Shown piece by piece: positions 20,753-28,922 of a DNA stretch of 35,734 bases. A program made the position numbers and the translations under genes. Location of the stretch: positions 1-35,734 of the IMG/VR virus record IMGVR_UViG_3300030103_001111. One strand, 5' to 3'. Below the pieces are notes generated by a model. The model made no database searches. It was not told where the DNA came from and saw nothing but the letters and a program-made list of their open reading frames with translations. The DNA is from a virus. The stretch's first letter is position 1, and the number at the start of each line of letters is the position of its first letter.

Positions 20753-22439
20753 GTTATTAGAAAACGGAATTAGATTAAAAAGTTTTACGGAGGGTACACA
20801 CAAGGTAAAGTGTCCAAAGTGTCAACCACCACACAACTCTGCAGACAGACCACTATCAGTTACAGTAGATGTAGATAATGTTGTTTGGTTTTGTCATCAC
20901 TGTGAAGACACTGGATCAGTACATGATGAAAGGTCAAATGTTAAAAGTATTACACCTACCAAGAAAAAAATTGTTGAGCCTGTGAAAATAGATAACACGA
21001 GTGATACAAAGTTTTTAGATGATTATTTTATAAATAGATCAATATCTAGAGAAACATACAAACATTTCTGCATACACTCCAAAGATAAAAAGTGGATAGC
21101 TATGCCCTACAATCCACATAACAATAGATGTGACAACATAAAGTACAGAACAGTTGACAAAAAATTTAAGCAGACACCTAACGCTAAAAAGTCTTTATAT
21201 AATTATGGCTCAGTAAGGGATGCAAGCACTGTTGTTTTTGTAGAAGGTGAAATAGATGTACTTAGCCTTTGGGAAGTTGGCATAAAGAACGCAACAACAC
21301 TACCTGATGGCGCGCCTGCAAAGGTAAATTTTAGGGAGGGCGACAAGCGGTTTAGCTGCCTACAAACACATCCATTAGAAAAAGCAAAAAAGATTATTTT
21401 ATTTGTAGATAATGACGGCGCAGGTGAAAACCTTAACAAAGAATTATTGCACAGATATGGCAAAGACAAATGTTGGTATGTAGAGGTTCCCAAAGATTGC
21501 AAAGATGCAAATGACATTCTAGTAAAACATGGCGCTGCCAAATTAAAGCAGATAGTAGAGCAAGCCAAGCCATACCCTGTTGATGGTTTGTACACCGTAA
21601 ATAATTACACATCACAGGTTATTGATCTTTACAACGGCAACTATACTAAGCCAATAGAAGTAGGTTTTCCCTCTGTAGATCGCATTTATAAAGTTTTAAA
21701 GGGTACTTTCCATGTATGGACAGGCATACCAAATCATGGCAAGTCTACTGTTCTTGATCAGTTTTTAGTAAGCATTGCGCAAAGACATGGTTGGAAGTTT
21801 GCGATGTTTAGTCCTGAACACTCTACAAGCATGCACATAAGACGTCTAGCACAGATAGTTACAGAAAAGCCATTTGACAAAGGATTTGAGGGCAGAATGT
21901 CTACTGATGAACTGCATAATGCTTTAGATTGGGTAAAAGAGCATTTTTACTTTATTGAGACTAGAGAACATATACCTAACATACAAAAAATATTAGAGAT
22001 AGCAAAACAAAGTGTGCAGAAGTTTGGCATAAATGGGATTGTTATTGACCCTTATAATGAAGTTGATGCTAAACGACAAGGCAACTACAGAGAAGATGAG
22101 CACATCAGAGACTTTATATCTAACTGCAAGAAGTTTGCGCGAAACACAGATTGCACAGTTTGGGTAGTGGCACATCCAACAAAGATGCAAAAAGAAAATG
22201 ATGGCGGTTATGCACCACCTACTGCTTATGACATAGCAGGGGCTTCACACTGGCACAACCAAAGCGATGCAGTGGTTACAGTGCATAGGGATTTTGATGA
22301 TGATTCTATAAACATAATAACTAGAAAAATAAGAGAGCAAGGCTTGTATGGTCAGATTGGACAATGCACTTTGGTCTATAACCACAAAAAAAGAGTCTTT
22401 GAAGAACGCACCTTAGACGTAAGCGACTACACAATATAA
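20736..22439 (+). CDS. Primase-helicase (T7 gp4/Twinkle-like)
   Basis: 567 residues with GGGGG six bases before the ATG. Domains in order: zinc-binding (C26, C29, C53, C56 in KCPKC...WFCHHC); TOPRIM (VVFVEGEIDVLSLWE at about 166, FVDNDGAGENLN at about 221, DANDIL); and a RecA-fold DnaB-type helicase with Walker A GIPNHGKST (about 330), Walker B NGIVIDPYNEVD (about 433) and a sensor-like VWVVAHPTKM. Full length for the family. It primes and unwinds DNA at the phage fork. No phage DNA polymerase is seen in the window, so the host polymerase is probably used. Confidence 0.93.
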   Translation: MHLQDKLLENGIRLKSFTEGTHKVKCPKCQPPHNSADRPLSVTVDVDNVVWFCHHCEDTGSVHDERSNVKSITPTKKKIVEPVKIDNTSDTKFLDDYFINRSISRETYKHFCIHSKDKKWIAMPYNPHNNRCDNIKYRTVDKKFKQTPNAKKSLYNYGSVRDASTVVFVEGEIDVLSLWEVGIKNATTLPDGAPAKVNFREGDKRFSCLQTHPLEKAKKIILFVDNDGAGENLNKELLHRYGKDKCWYVEVPKDCKDANDILVKHGAAKLKQIVEQAKPYPVDGLYTVNNYTSQVIDLYNGNYTKPIEVGFPSVDRIYKVLKGTFHVWTGIPNHGKSTVLDQFLVSIAQRHGWKFAMFSPEHSTSMHIRRLAQIVTEKPFDKGFEGRMSTDELHNALDWVKEHFYFIETREHIPNIQKILEIAKQSVQKFGINGIVIDPYNEVDAKRQGNYREDEHIRDFISNCKKFARNTDCTVWVVAHPTKMQKENDGGYAPPTAYDIAGASHWHNQSDAVVTVHRDFDDDSINIITRKIREQGLYGQIGQCTLVYNHKKRVFEERTLDVSDYTI

Positions 22440-23128
22440 TGAAAGATGTAAAAGATTTATATGATGCTGCTGCATCACGATATGACAATATGTATCAAGA
22501 AGACAAAACACTTATAAAAGCAGAAAACATGTTTTTATATGAAAACCTACCAACAGTTGGAGTGAAGTCCATTTTAGACTGTGGTGCAGGTACTGGTCTG
22601 TTTGCTGATCTTTTTGAAAAAAAATTGTGGCATACAAAATACAAGGGTGTAGATATAAGCGAAAAGATGATAGAGGTTGCTAAAAACAAACATGTAACCC
22701 TTGATTTTGAGGTAGCAGACTTTATGGAATATGAGGATCATAATACATATGACCTTGTAGTGAGTTTGTTTGCAATTCCTGACTATTGTGGAGAAAAAGG
22801 AATTATAAAGATGCGCAGTCATTTAAAAGAAAATGGTTTGATGTACCTTACATTCATAAATAAAAACGGTGGTTACAACGCTCTATGTCATGAAGAGATG
22901 AATTCTGATGTAGAAACTACTAAATTTTCCTATCAAGAAATAAAAGACATTTTAAAAAAAATGGAATATGATTGGTCGTACATTTTGGGTTTTTCTAGTT
23001 TGGAGTATAATGATGCAAAAGGATCGTTTAAATTTAAAGACTCAGTTGAGGCTATATATACAGATATGGAATATAGAAAACATAATCTTAAAAACTGTAA
23101 GTATTATCTTTTAATCTTACAAGCATGA
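22439..23128 (+). CDS. SAM-dependent methyltransferase (class I)
   Basis: 229 residues. Motif I SILDCGAGTGLFADL (about 45-58), then YKGVDISEKMIEVAKN with the ribose-binding Asp, DFEVADFMEYED and YDLVVSLFAIPDY. Class I Rossmann methyltransferase of the small-molecule/protein type; it lacks the N-P-P-Y or P-C motif of typical DNA base methyltransferases, so the substrate is open. Stop-start overlaps on both sides (TAATG, ATGA) couple it to the primase-helicase and to the PAPS-reductase-like gene. Confidence 0.82.
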   Translation: MKDVKDLYDAAASRYDNMYQEDKTLIKAENMFLYENLPTVGVKSILDCGAGTGLFADLFEKKLWHTKYKGVDISEKMIEVAKNKHVTLDFEVADFMEYEDHNTYDLVVSLFAIPDYCGEKGIIKMRSHLKENGLMYLTFINKNGGYNALCHEEMNSDVETTKFSYQEIKDILKKMEYDWSYILGFSSLEYNDAKGSFKFKDSVEAIYTDMEYRKHNLKNCKYYLLILQA

Positions 23129-24261
23129 AACTTAATCTTAATATAAGTGTATTTGATGCAGCTTTAAATAGACTGCAAGAGGTTTATGAGCAAGGACACA
23201 CTGTAGTTATTTCTCAAAGCGGCGGTAAAGATTCTACTATCTGCATGGAGTTAGCAATAATGGCTGCAGACGCAGCAGGCAAATTACCAATCAATGTAGT
23301 ACATCGTGATGAAGAAATACTTTTTCCAAATACATATGAGTACTTGGACAGAGTTGCAGCAAGACCTGAAGTCAATATGCACCACGTCTACGCAGGGCAA
23401 CCTGTAGTGAATGTATTTAATCGCAGCTTGCCGTATTGGTGGATATTTGATGAATATATAGACCCATCTGATTGGGTAAGACAACCGCCAGATTACGCTT
23501 ATAAAATAGAAGAAAAAAATATCAACGCATTGGTTACACCAGAAAGATTTCATGTAGATGAAGGCAAAGACCTTTATGCCTGCATAGGCTTACGTGTGCA
23601 AGAAAGTCCGAACCGAAGAATGGGTTTATTTTCTAGTAAAGGTCATATAACCAAGCCAAATGACAGAGGCGTAAAGTATGTTAGACCGATATATGACTGG
23701 ACAGATGGTGATGTATGGAAAGCTATATCTGATTTTAAATGGGATTACAATCACGCTTATGATGTTATGGTCAAGCACGGCAGATCAAAAAATAAACTGC
23801 GTATAGCACCTTTGACAATGACAACTGCAGGCATACCAGATTTACAGTTAGCACAAAAGGCATGGCCTCGTTGGTTTGACAAAGTGTGTCATAGACTTGA
23901 CGGCATACGGACAGCAGCACAGTTTGGAAAAATATCTTGTCAACCGATCAGAAAGTCTGGCGAAACATGGGAAGAATGTTTTAAAAGGGAGTGCATAGAA
24001 GATGCACCTGATTGGATTGCAGAAAGAGCAGTAAAAATAATGGGTGTTGAACTCAAAAAGTTTGACAAGCAAAATGGTTCTGACATGGATTTTCCACAAG
24101 TAAATTCTATAAGAGCAAATCCAAATGGCTCTTGGAAAAAATTGGCTATGAATATGTATAACGGAGATCCCTTCTCTCTAAAACAAGGCTCGCTGCCGTA
24201 CATGGAGCCAGAATATTTTAGGGAAGGTGCAGGTACATGGGGCGGCAAGCCTACTTTCTGA
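23125..24261 (+). CDS. PAPS-reductase-like PP-loop ATP-pyrophosphatase family protein
   Basis: 378 residues. VISQSGGKDSTICMELAIMA (SGGKDS at 32-37) is the PP-loop. VVHRDEEILFPNTYEYLDRV and LYACIGLRVQESPNRRMGLF follow the phage/DndC-like PAPS-reductase superfamily, and PIYDWTDGDVWKAI is typical. The catalytic E-C-G-x-H tail of true PAPS reductases is absent, so sulfate reduction is unlikely. The PP-loop suggests adenylation chemistry, for instance thiolation or other base or tRNA modification. Occurs with a small conserved protein and a ParB-like protein in overlapping order, a recurrent phage association whose function is unresolved as far as I know. Confidence 0.85.
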   Translation: MKLNLNISVFDAALNRLQEVYEQGHTVVISQSGGKDSTICMELAIMAADAAGKLPINVVHRDEEILFPNTYEYLDRVAARPEVNMHHVYAGQPVVNVFNRSLPYWWIFDEYIDPSDWVRQPPDYAYKIEEKNINALVTPERFHVDEGKDLYACIGLRVQESPNRRMGLFSSKGHITKPNDRGVKYVRPIYDWTDGDVWKAISDFKWDYNHAYDVMVKHGRSKNKLRIAPLTMTTAGIPDLQLAQKAWPRWFDKVCHRLDGIRTAAQFGKISCQPIRKSGETWEECFKRECIEDAPDWIAERAVKIMGVELKKFDKQNGSDMDFPQVNSIRANPNGSWKKLAMNMYNGDPFSLKQGSLPYMEPEYFREGAGTWGGKPTF

Positions 24262-24530
24262 TGGTTTTATCTGAGTTTGAACATGAGATTGAAAACGCCG
24301 ATTGGATATGGGCAAAGTCATATGCTGACACTGCGCCACATTGGTATATACGAGATTCAGAACATCCCCTTTTGTATGGCATGTTATTACATCAAATAAA
24401 AGAGCACGGTGTAGATGAAAACTATACAAATGACAAAGGCAATACATACATCTGCAGATATTTATATTATGGCAACTACAAGTATTGGTGGATGCGACCA
24501 GTAATTAACAGAGCAATAATCAAGGAGTAA
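24261..24530 (+). CDS. Small conserved phage protein
   Basis: 89 residues from the ATG overlapping the preceding TGA (TGATG). NADWIWAKSYADTAPHWYIR and YLYYGNYKYWWMR follow a family I recognise as W-x-x-A-K-x-x-x-x-x-P-H-x-Y ... Y-x-Y-x-x-x-G-x-x-Y-W-x-M. It is common in phages and bacterial accessory regions and uncharacterised. Its fixed position between the PAPS-reductase-like and ParB-like genes suggests membership in the same functional set. Confidence 0.65.
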   Translation: MVLSEFEHEIENADWIWAKSYADTAPHWYIRDSEHPLLYGMLLHQIKEHGVDENYTNDKGNTYICRYLYYGNYKYWWMRPVINRAIIKE

Positions 24531-24533
24531 AAA

Positions 24534-25343
24534 ATGGCTAGAACTAAAGGCAAGGCAGAAGTAGAAAAAAAGAATAAAGTCTTAGAGGCTTTAGATATCA
24601 AATATATTACACACGACAAAATCGTGCCTAATACATACAACCCAAACAGACAATCAGATGATGAATTTGAATTGCTTAAAAGGTCTATGACAGAAGATGG
24701 TTTTACACAACCCATAGTCTGTGTACATCACGAAGAACAAGAAGGCATGTTCAGAATAGTTGATGGGGAGCACAGGTGGAGATGCTCTAAAGAATTAGGC
24801 TATGAAGAAATACCTATAGTAGTAACTCCAATGACTTATGAGCAAGCAAGAATAGCGACACTCAGACACAACAGAGCAAGGGGTTCAGAAGATATTGAAC
24901 TTACATCTGAGGTTCTACGAGATTTAGAAAAGTTAGGCGCTTTAGATTGGGCTCAAGACAGTCTTATGATGGACGACCTAGAATTACAAAGAATGATAGA
25001 AGATATACCTGCTCCTGAAGCTATGGCTGATGAAGAATTTGGTACTGCATGGATTCCAACCGATTCAGATTCAGCAGAAGATAGCGTAAAAGGCACAGAA
25101 CACAAAACTGCTGACGGAACTATGATCAAGGCTCTTACACCTGAAGCATTATCTGCACAAAGACAGGTAGAAAAAAAGATAGCAGAAGCTAAAACGGAAG
25201 AGGAAAGAACTATGGCAGTTCAAGCCGCTAACTTCTATAGACTTAATCTTGTATTCAGTGGAGACGAAGCAGATATTGTAAAAGGAGTATTGGGTGACGA
25301 GCCTGCAAATGCTCTATTAATGCTTTGTAAAGCACAAAACTAA
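24534..25343 (+). CDS. ParB-like nuclease/Srx-fold domain protein
   Basis: 269 residues. A basic N-terminus, then the ParB/Sulfiredoxin-fold domain: VPNTYNPNRQSDDEFELLKR, GFTQPIVCVHHEEQ, FRIVDGEHRWRCSKELGYEE (D-G-E-H-R motif near 77-81) and IPIVVTPMTYEQARIATLRH. The C-terminal half is acidic and helical. The family includes chromosome-partition ParB CTPases, DndB-like proteins and phage nucleases or NTPases; there is no ParA partner or HTH domain here, so partitioning is unlikely. Preceded by AAGGAG. It closes the replication-modification unit. Confidence 0.8.
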   Translation: MARTKGKAEVEKKNKVLEALDIKYITHDKIVPNTYNPNRQSDDEFELLKRSMTEDGFTQPIVCVHHEEQEGMFRIVDGEHRWRCSKELGYEEIPIVVTPMTYEQARIATLRHNRARGSEDIELTSEVLRDLEKLGALDWAQDSLMMDDLELQRMIEDIPAPEAMADEEFGTAWIPTDSDSAEDSVKGTEHKTADGTMIKALTPEALSAQRQVEKKIAEAKTEEERTMAVQAANFYRLNLVFSGDEADIVKGVLGDEPANALLMLCKAQN

Positions 25344-25351
25344 CTAAATCG

Positions 25352-25374
25352 GCTTACAGAAACGCGTTTTAAGC
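25352..25374 (+). other. Hairpin after the ParB-like gene
   Basis: GCTTA-(CAG)-AAA-CGCG-TTT-TAAGC can fold into an eight-pair stem with a three-base bulge, nine bases past the stop. There is no T-run downstream. The remainder of the gap (25375-25441) shows no gene. Confidence 0.3.
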
Positions 25375-25441
25375 AACGAAAAGGTCGTGGGTAATGGTAT
25401 AGCATCCCCTTAACTATGCGGCTTGCAGGTCATTGAGCAAT

Positions 25442-25470
25442 AAAAAAGACCTCTTACGAAGTCTCTTTTA
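25442..25470 (+). terminator. Convergent terminator
   Basis: AAAA-AGAC, loop, GTCT-(C)-TTTT between converging units (ParB-like gene from the left, cyclotransferase-like gene from the right). Flanking A- and T-runs allow intrinsic termination in both directions. Confidence 0.6.
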
Positions 25471-25477
25471 TCAAAGT

Positions 25478-25945
25478 TTACTTTACTAATCTAAAGTCCC
25501 TTTGTTCTTCTCTAGCATACGCATCTTTTATTGCATACTTTAAGTAAGTTTCATCTAGAGCAAAGTCATCATAACCTTCCATTATGCAATCTAGATAAGG
25601 CATGCTAGGTGGATAGACTGATGTACTGTTCATAAAGTAAATCATAACCTTGTCAGTATCAAAATCATCTGCAAGGTTAGGAACCTTACAAATCTTTTTT
25701 CCATAAAGGTTAGGATAGCCTTCATATATGTCTAGCGCAGCTTCACATCTTTGGGTTATCCTCCAAAGACCTAGCGGCACTAAGGCATCTTCTTTTTCTT
25801 CAATGTCTGCTACACCTCTGAATTTAAGTTCCCATCCGTGCAGCAACATGGTTCCGACTGGTTGAGCATCAGGACATCTTCTGCTCATTTGGTCTACGTT
25901 AAGATTACTTCCGTAAGCTCCGTATAAGTAAGTTTTATATTTCAT
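25478..25945 (-). CDS. Gamma-glutamylcyclotransferase-like (AIG2/GGCT fold) protein
   Basis: 155 residues. YLYGAYGSNLNVDQMSRRCP is the GGCT substrate-loop motif (Y-G-S-N-L), followed by PVGTMLLHGWELKF, PLGLWRITQRCEAALDIYEG with catalytic-type Glu75, and YPNLYGKK. These enzymes release 5-oxoproline from gamma-glutamyl amides. AGGAG precedes the start. It is encoded 15 bp after an amidoligase, and amidoligase-GGCT pairing is an association proposed from comparative genomics of the amidoligase superfamily (Iyer and Aravind). The pair probably makes and unmakes a gamma-glutamyl or isopeptide-type modification; the target is unknown. Confidence 0.85.
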   Translation of the reverse strand: MKYKTYLYGAYGSNLNVDQMSRRCPDAQPVGTMLLHGWELKFRGVADIEEKEDALVPLGLWRITQRCEAALDIYEGYPNLYGKKICKVPNLADDFDTDKVMIYFMNSTSVYPPSMPYLDCIMEGYDDFALDETYLKYAIKDAYAREEQRDFRLVK

Positions 25946-25960
25946 ATTTTCTCCTTGTTA

Positions 25961-26995
25961 TTAATTAAGTTCTATTTCACGCTCTGCAAAGTAACTTTTG
26001 ACTGTTTGATCAACACCATCTAGCCATCCGTTATCTTGTTCTGTATTAGGGTTTCCTGCTTGTCTTTGTAGTACCCATATTTTTTGTAAATCATTATCTC
26101 TTGTATTCCTGCAAAGGTAGTCATAAGCAGCATCCCTATCTAATGAGCTTTCTCTAGCACCTGTGTAAAGATCATTCAGTTCATCATTTCTAAGTATGGT
26201 CACAAAAGAACCATACCTGCCGCCTTCTTTCTCAACCTTCCAACCGTTATATCTTCTGCTATAAAAAACATCATATCCATTGTTCTCTAAGATGTTTCTT
26301 ATCATGTTATAAGGTCTGTTTTTGTTTAATGTCACAGTTCTTGTACCTGCAAGCTGAACACTTCTCTCAACAAAGGTCTGCAAAAAACTTAACCAATTTA
26401 CAATTTTAGTAAAATTCAAAGTACCACTGTGGTGTCTGAACTCTATAGTTCCGTATGTAGTTAGCTTGTTAAGATTTACTTTGTAGTATTTACCTGCAGC
26501 ATGTGCAAGTCTGTTTTTGGTGGGTTGTCTCTTGATTCTGTTTTTGTTAGGCACAACACTGTCACACCAATTAGCATTACCTCTTCTGCTTCTAGGCATT
26601 ACAAGGTCAATTTGTGCTTCATAGTCTGCGTATCTTTCATAAACAGTTTGTATCTGTCTTACTGTAAGATCATCAACACCTAAATGTATGTGTAACCCAC
26701 ATCTTCTAGTAACGGTTATACCCTCTATAGTCTCTAGGGCATCACACACCTTTTTAAGTTCAGCTACACCTTCAACACCTTTTAGAATTGGTGATACTAT
26801 CTCACCACAAGTAGTATAGTTAGGAAGACTTCCATCTGTAACAATTTTCCAATAGTCAGTCACCCTATGCGTATATCCCTCAAAGTGGCAAGCAACAACT
26901 TGGTTAAGTTTGTGTGCTACCGCTTGTATATCTGCACCTTCAAACTCCATTTCTATTCCAAATGTTCTGTCTGTTATGGTTGGTAAGTTATTCAT
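25961..26995 (-). CDS. Amidoligase (COOH-NH2 ligase) family protein
   Basis: 344 residues. TFGIEMEFEGADIQAVAHKL (E15, E17: the E-x-E metal-binding start of glutamine-synthetase-like ligases), ITVTRRCGLHIHLGVDDLTV (H-x-H near residue 103), NKLTTYGTIEFRHHSGTLNF and TKIVNWLSFLQTFVERSV are the signature motifs of the putative amidoligase family. These are predicted to form amide bonds using ATP. Expressed from promoter P3 with a perfect palindromic operator, with GGAG before the start, and followed by the GGCT-like gene. Full length; key acidic and His residues present. The substrate cannot be read from sequence. Confidence 0.88.
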   Translation of the reverse strand: MNNLPTITDRTFGIEMEFEGADIQAVAHKLNQVVACHFEGYTHRVTDYWKIVTDGSLPNYTTCGEIVSPILKGVEGVAELKKVCDALETIEGITVTRRCGLHIHLGVDDLTVRQIQTVYERYADYEAQIDLVMPRSRRGNANWCDSVVPNKNRIKRQPTKNRLAHAAGKYYKVNLNKLTTYGTIEFRHHSGTLNFTKIVNWLSFLQTFVERSVQLAGTRTVTLNKNRPYNMIRNILENNGYDVFYSRRYNGWKVEKEGGRYGSFVTILRNDELNDLYTGARESSLDRDAAYDYLCRNTRDNDLQKIWVLQRQAGNPNTEQDNGWLDGVDQTVKSYFAEREIELN

Positions 26996-27034
26996 TTCAA
27001 TTTATCTCCTTCAATTTATTAACTTAATATAGTG

Positions 27035-27065
27035 ATTATAGGTGAATTGTTTACAAATGTAAACA
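27035..27065 (-). promoter_or_regulatory. Leftward promoter P3 with palindromic operator
   Basis: Minus strand: TTTACA (27063-27058), 17-bp spacer, TATAAT (27040-27035): a near-consensus sigma70 promoter. The -35 lies in the perfect palindrome TGTTTACA-TT-TGTAAACA (27065-27048). The leader ATATTAAGTTAATAAATTG closely repeats that after P2, and GGAGATAAATTG repeats that after P1. Drives the amidoligase gene. Confidence 0.8.
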
Positions 27066-27093
27066 CTTATTTGCACAAAATGTACTATTTTTT

Positions 27094-27123
27094 TTGACAG
27101 TAGTTTAGACTTGCAGATAGAAT
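27094..27123 (+). promoter_or_regulatory. Rightward promoter of the packaging/head unit
   Basis: TTGACA (27094-27099), 18-bp spacer, TAGAAT (27118-27123), about 30 bp before the small terminase ATG. Divergent from P3, with the operator palindrome about 30 bp upstream of the -35, so one protein could influence both directions. The rest of 26996-27154 holds no gene. Confidence 0.65.
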
Positions 27124-27154
27124 GCTCAACACAGGATATAAATACTGATAAATA

Positions 27155-27712
27155 ATGGTTAAAAAAAAGGCTACTCCAAAAAAACTAACCCTTACAAAAA
27201 AGGAAGAGATACGAAATAAATTTGTACAAGGCATAGAAGATAACAAAGGCGGACGTAAGCTATATACAATAGATGAACTAGCATCTGATTACGGAGTACC
27301 AAAACCCACACTATACAAAACTGCCCAAAGAGAAGATTGGGCAATGCAACAAAAACGATTCCAAGATAAATACCTCATAGAACTTGATGAGCGCAGAAGA
27401 AAAGAGCTTGTACAAGAAGCCGTACAGTTTGACAAAACAAGTCTGCAACTAGCAAAAGGCTTGATGGGGCAGATAGCGCAAAGTCTAAGACAAAATACTG
27501 AAGAAGATAGAATCAAGCCACAGGTACTCAATACACTTAGTCAAGCACTAGGCTCTGTACAAAAAGTAGGCAAGCTAGCTTTAGGGCAGGCAACAGACAA
27601 CGTAAACGTAGAAACAAATGCAAAAGACGAAGACACATTCAGAGAAGCTTTGGGACTTTTGGACAACATTGCCGAGCAACGCAGAAAAGGCAACGCTAAG
27701 TCTGTACACTGA
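27155..27712 (+). CDS. Terminase small subunit
   Basis: 185 residues. Lys-rich N-terminus, then a helix-turn-helix (LYTIDELASDYGVPKPTLYK, TAQREDWAMQQ) of the kind used by small terminases to recognise packaging sites, followed by helical oligomerisation sequence. Directly upstream of and overlapping the large terminase gene (95 bp), with a promoter at 27094-27123. No strong ribosome site is visible before ATG 27155. The packaging (cos/pac) site is usually near this gene but cannot be located from sequence alone. Confidence 0.82.
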   Translation: MVKKKATPKKLTLTKKEEIRNKFVQGIEDNKGGRKLYTIDELASDYGVPKPTLYKTAQREDWAMQQKRFQDKYLIELDERRRKELVQEAVQFDKTSLQLAKGLMGQIAQSLRQNTEEDRIKPQVLNTLSQALGSVQKVGKLALGQATDNVNVETNAKDEDTFREALGLLDNIAEQRRKGNAKSVH

Positions 27713-28922
27713 TTGGATAACTAAGGCAAGACCAAAACAAATCAGTCCCCAAGAAAAGCATCACATATGGTTGATACTTGCGGGTCGTGGTTGGGGTAAG
27801 ACTAGAACAGGGGCGCAAGACATAGCTTTGTACGCTTTACGCAATCCTGACAGTTTATGTGCAGTTATAGCACCTACATTTGGAGACCTTAAAAGAGTTT
27901 GCTTTGGTGGTCCTAGTGGTTTGCTGTCAATCATACCTGATGATTGTTACTTTACTTCAAGAGGGAGAAAGTCATATTCAGAAACTACTGCAGAAATACG
28001 TTTGGACAATGGCAGTAAAATTATTGGGTACGCAGCAATAGAGCCAGACAGGTTAAGGGGTCCGCAGTTTCACAGAGCATGGTGTGACGAACTAGCAGCA
28101 TGGCGTTATCCAGAGACATTTGACCAGTTGATGTTTGGTTTGCGTTTAGGCGATAACCCACAATGCGTAATCACAACAACACCAAAACCTACACCGCTAA
28201 TAAAACAGCTAATAGAAAGAGAAGATGTAATAGTTACGTCTGGTAGTACATTTGAGAATGTAGACAATCTAGCGCCTAGTGCGTTAGCCATGTTAAAAGA
28301 AAGATATGAAGGCACTACTTTAGGAAGACAAGAATTATATGCAGAGGTAGTAGACTCTATAGAAGGCGCGCTATGGACAAACAAATTAATAGATGAGGCA
28401 AGGCTGTCTGCAGATGAAGAAAGAGACCTCACTAAAATAATAGTCGCTATTGATCCTGCAGTTACTAGCGGAGATGGCTCTGATGAAACAGGTATCGTAG
28501 TAGTAGGCAAAGATGCAAATAACGAGTATTATGTTCTTGAAGATGAGAGCGGAAAGTATTCTGCAGATCAATGGGGAAGAAAAGCCATTAATCTTTTCTA
28601 CGAATGGGAAGCTGATCAGATAGTAGCAGAAGTCAACAACGGTGGTGATTTGGTGGAAAGACTATTAAGAGGTATAGACCCTAACGTCAATTACAAAAGT
28701 GTACATGCCACACGAGGCAAGTTAGTTCGTGCTGAGCCTATAAGTGCTTTGTATGAACAAAGACGTGTACATCATTTAGGTACGTTTCCAGAGTTAGAAC
28801 AACAAATGACTACATATACAGGTGAGCGACCAAAACCAAGCCCTGATAGACTAGATGCTCTTGTGTGGGGCTTGTCCGAAATAAGCAAGTCACAAGGTCA
28901 GGTAAATTGGAGAATAAGCTAA
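27618..28922 (+). CDS. terL: Terminase large subunit
   Basis: 434 residues from ATG 27618; a TTG at 27669 would give a shorter start with less overlap. ATPase: Walker A ILAGRGWGKTRTGAQ (about 55-62), Walker B HRAWCDELAAW (about 155-160), and coupling-type VITTTPKPTP. Nuclease: IVAIDPAVTSGDGSDETGIV (about 277), further acidic residues in ADQIVAEVNNGGD, and DRLDALVWGL near the end. Standard length and organisation for HK97-type phages. It packages DNA into proheads. Stop and portal start overlap (TAATG). Confidence 0.95.
   Translation: MQKTKTHSEKLWDFWTTLPSNAEKATLSLYTDWITKARPKQISPQEKHHIWLILAGRGWGKTRTGAQDIALYALRNPDSLCAVIAPTFGDLKRVCFGGPSGLLSIIPDDCYFTSRGRKSYSETTAEIRLDNGSKIIGYAAIEPDRLRGPQFHRAWCDELAAWRYPETFDQLMFGLRLGDNPQCVITTTPKPTPLIKQLIEREDVIVTSGSTFENVDNLAPSALAMLKERYEGTTLGRQELYAEVVDSIEGALWTNKLIDEARLSADEERDLTKIIVAIDPAVTSGDGSDETGIVVVGKDANNEYYVLEDESGKYSADQWGRKAINLFYEWEADQIVAEVNNGGDLVERLLRGIDPNVNYKSVHATRGKLVRAEPISALYEQRRVHHLGTFPELEQQMTTYTGERPKPSPDRLDALVWGLSEISKSQGQVNWRIS

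Noticed and set aside
22439-23128. DNA adenine or cytosine methyltransferase
   Set aside because: Class I SAM motifs are present, but no D/N-P-P-Y or P-C catalytic motif of DNA base methyltransferases.
23125-24261. Sulfur-assimilation enzyme (true PAPS reductase, CysH)
   Set aside because: The PP-loop is present, but the C-terminal E-C-G-x-H catalytic motif is missing and the gene is grouped with ParB-like and methyltransferase genes.
24534-25343. Plasmid-type partition protein
   Set aside because: No ParA partner, no visible HTH domain after the ParB fold, and no parS-like repeats nearby.
25388-25440. Possible tRNA
   Set aside because: D-arm-like and T-arm-like segments are present, but no acceptor stem, no GGTTCGAATCC-type T loop and no 3' CCA arrangement.
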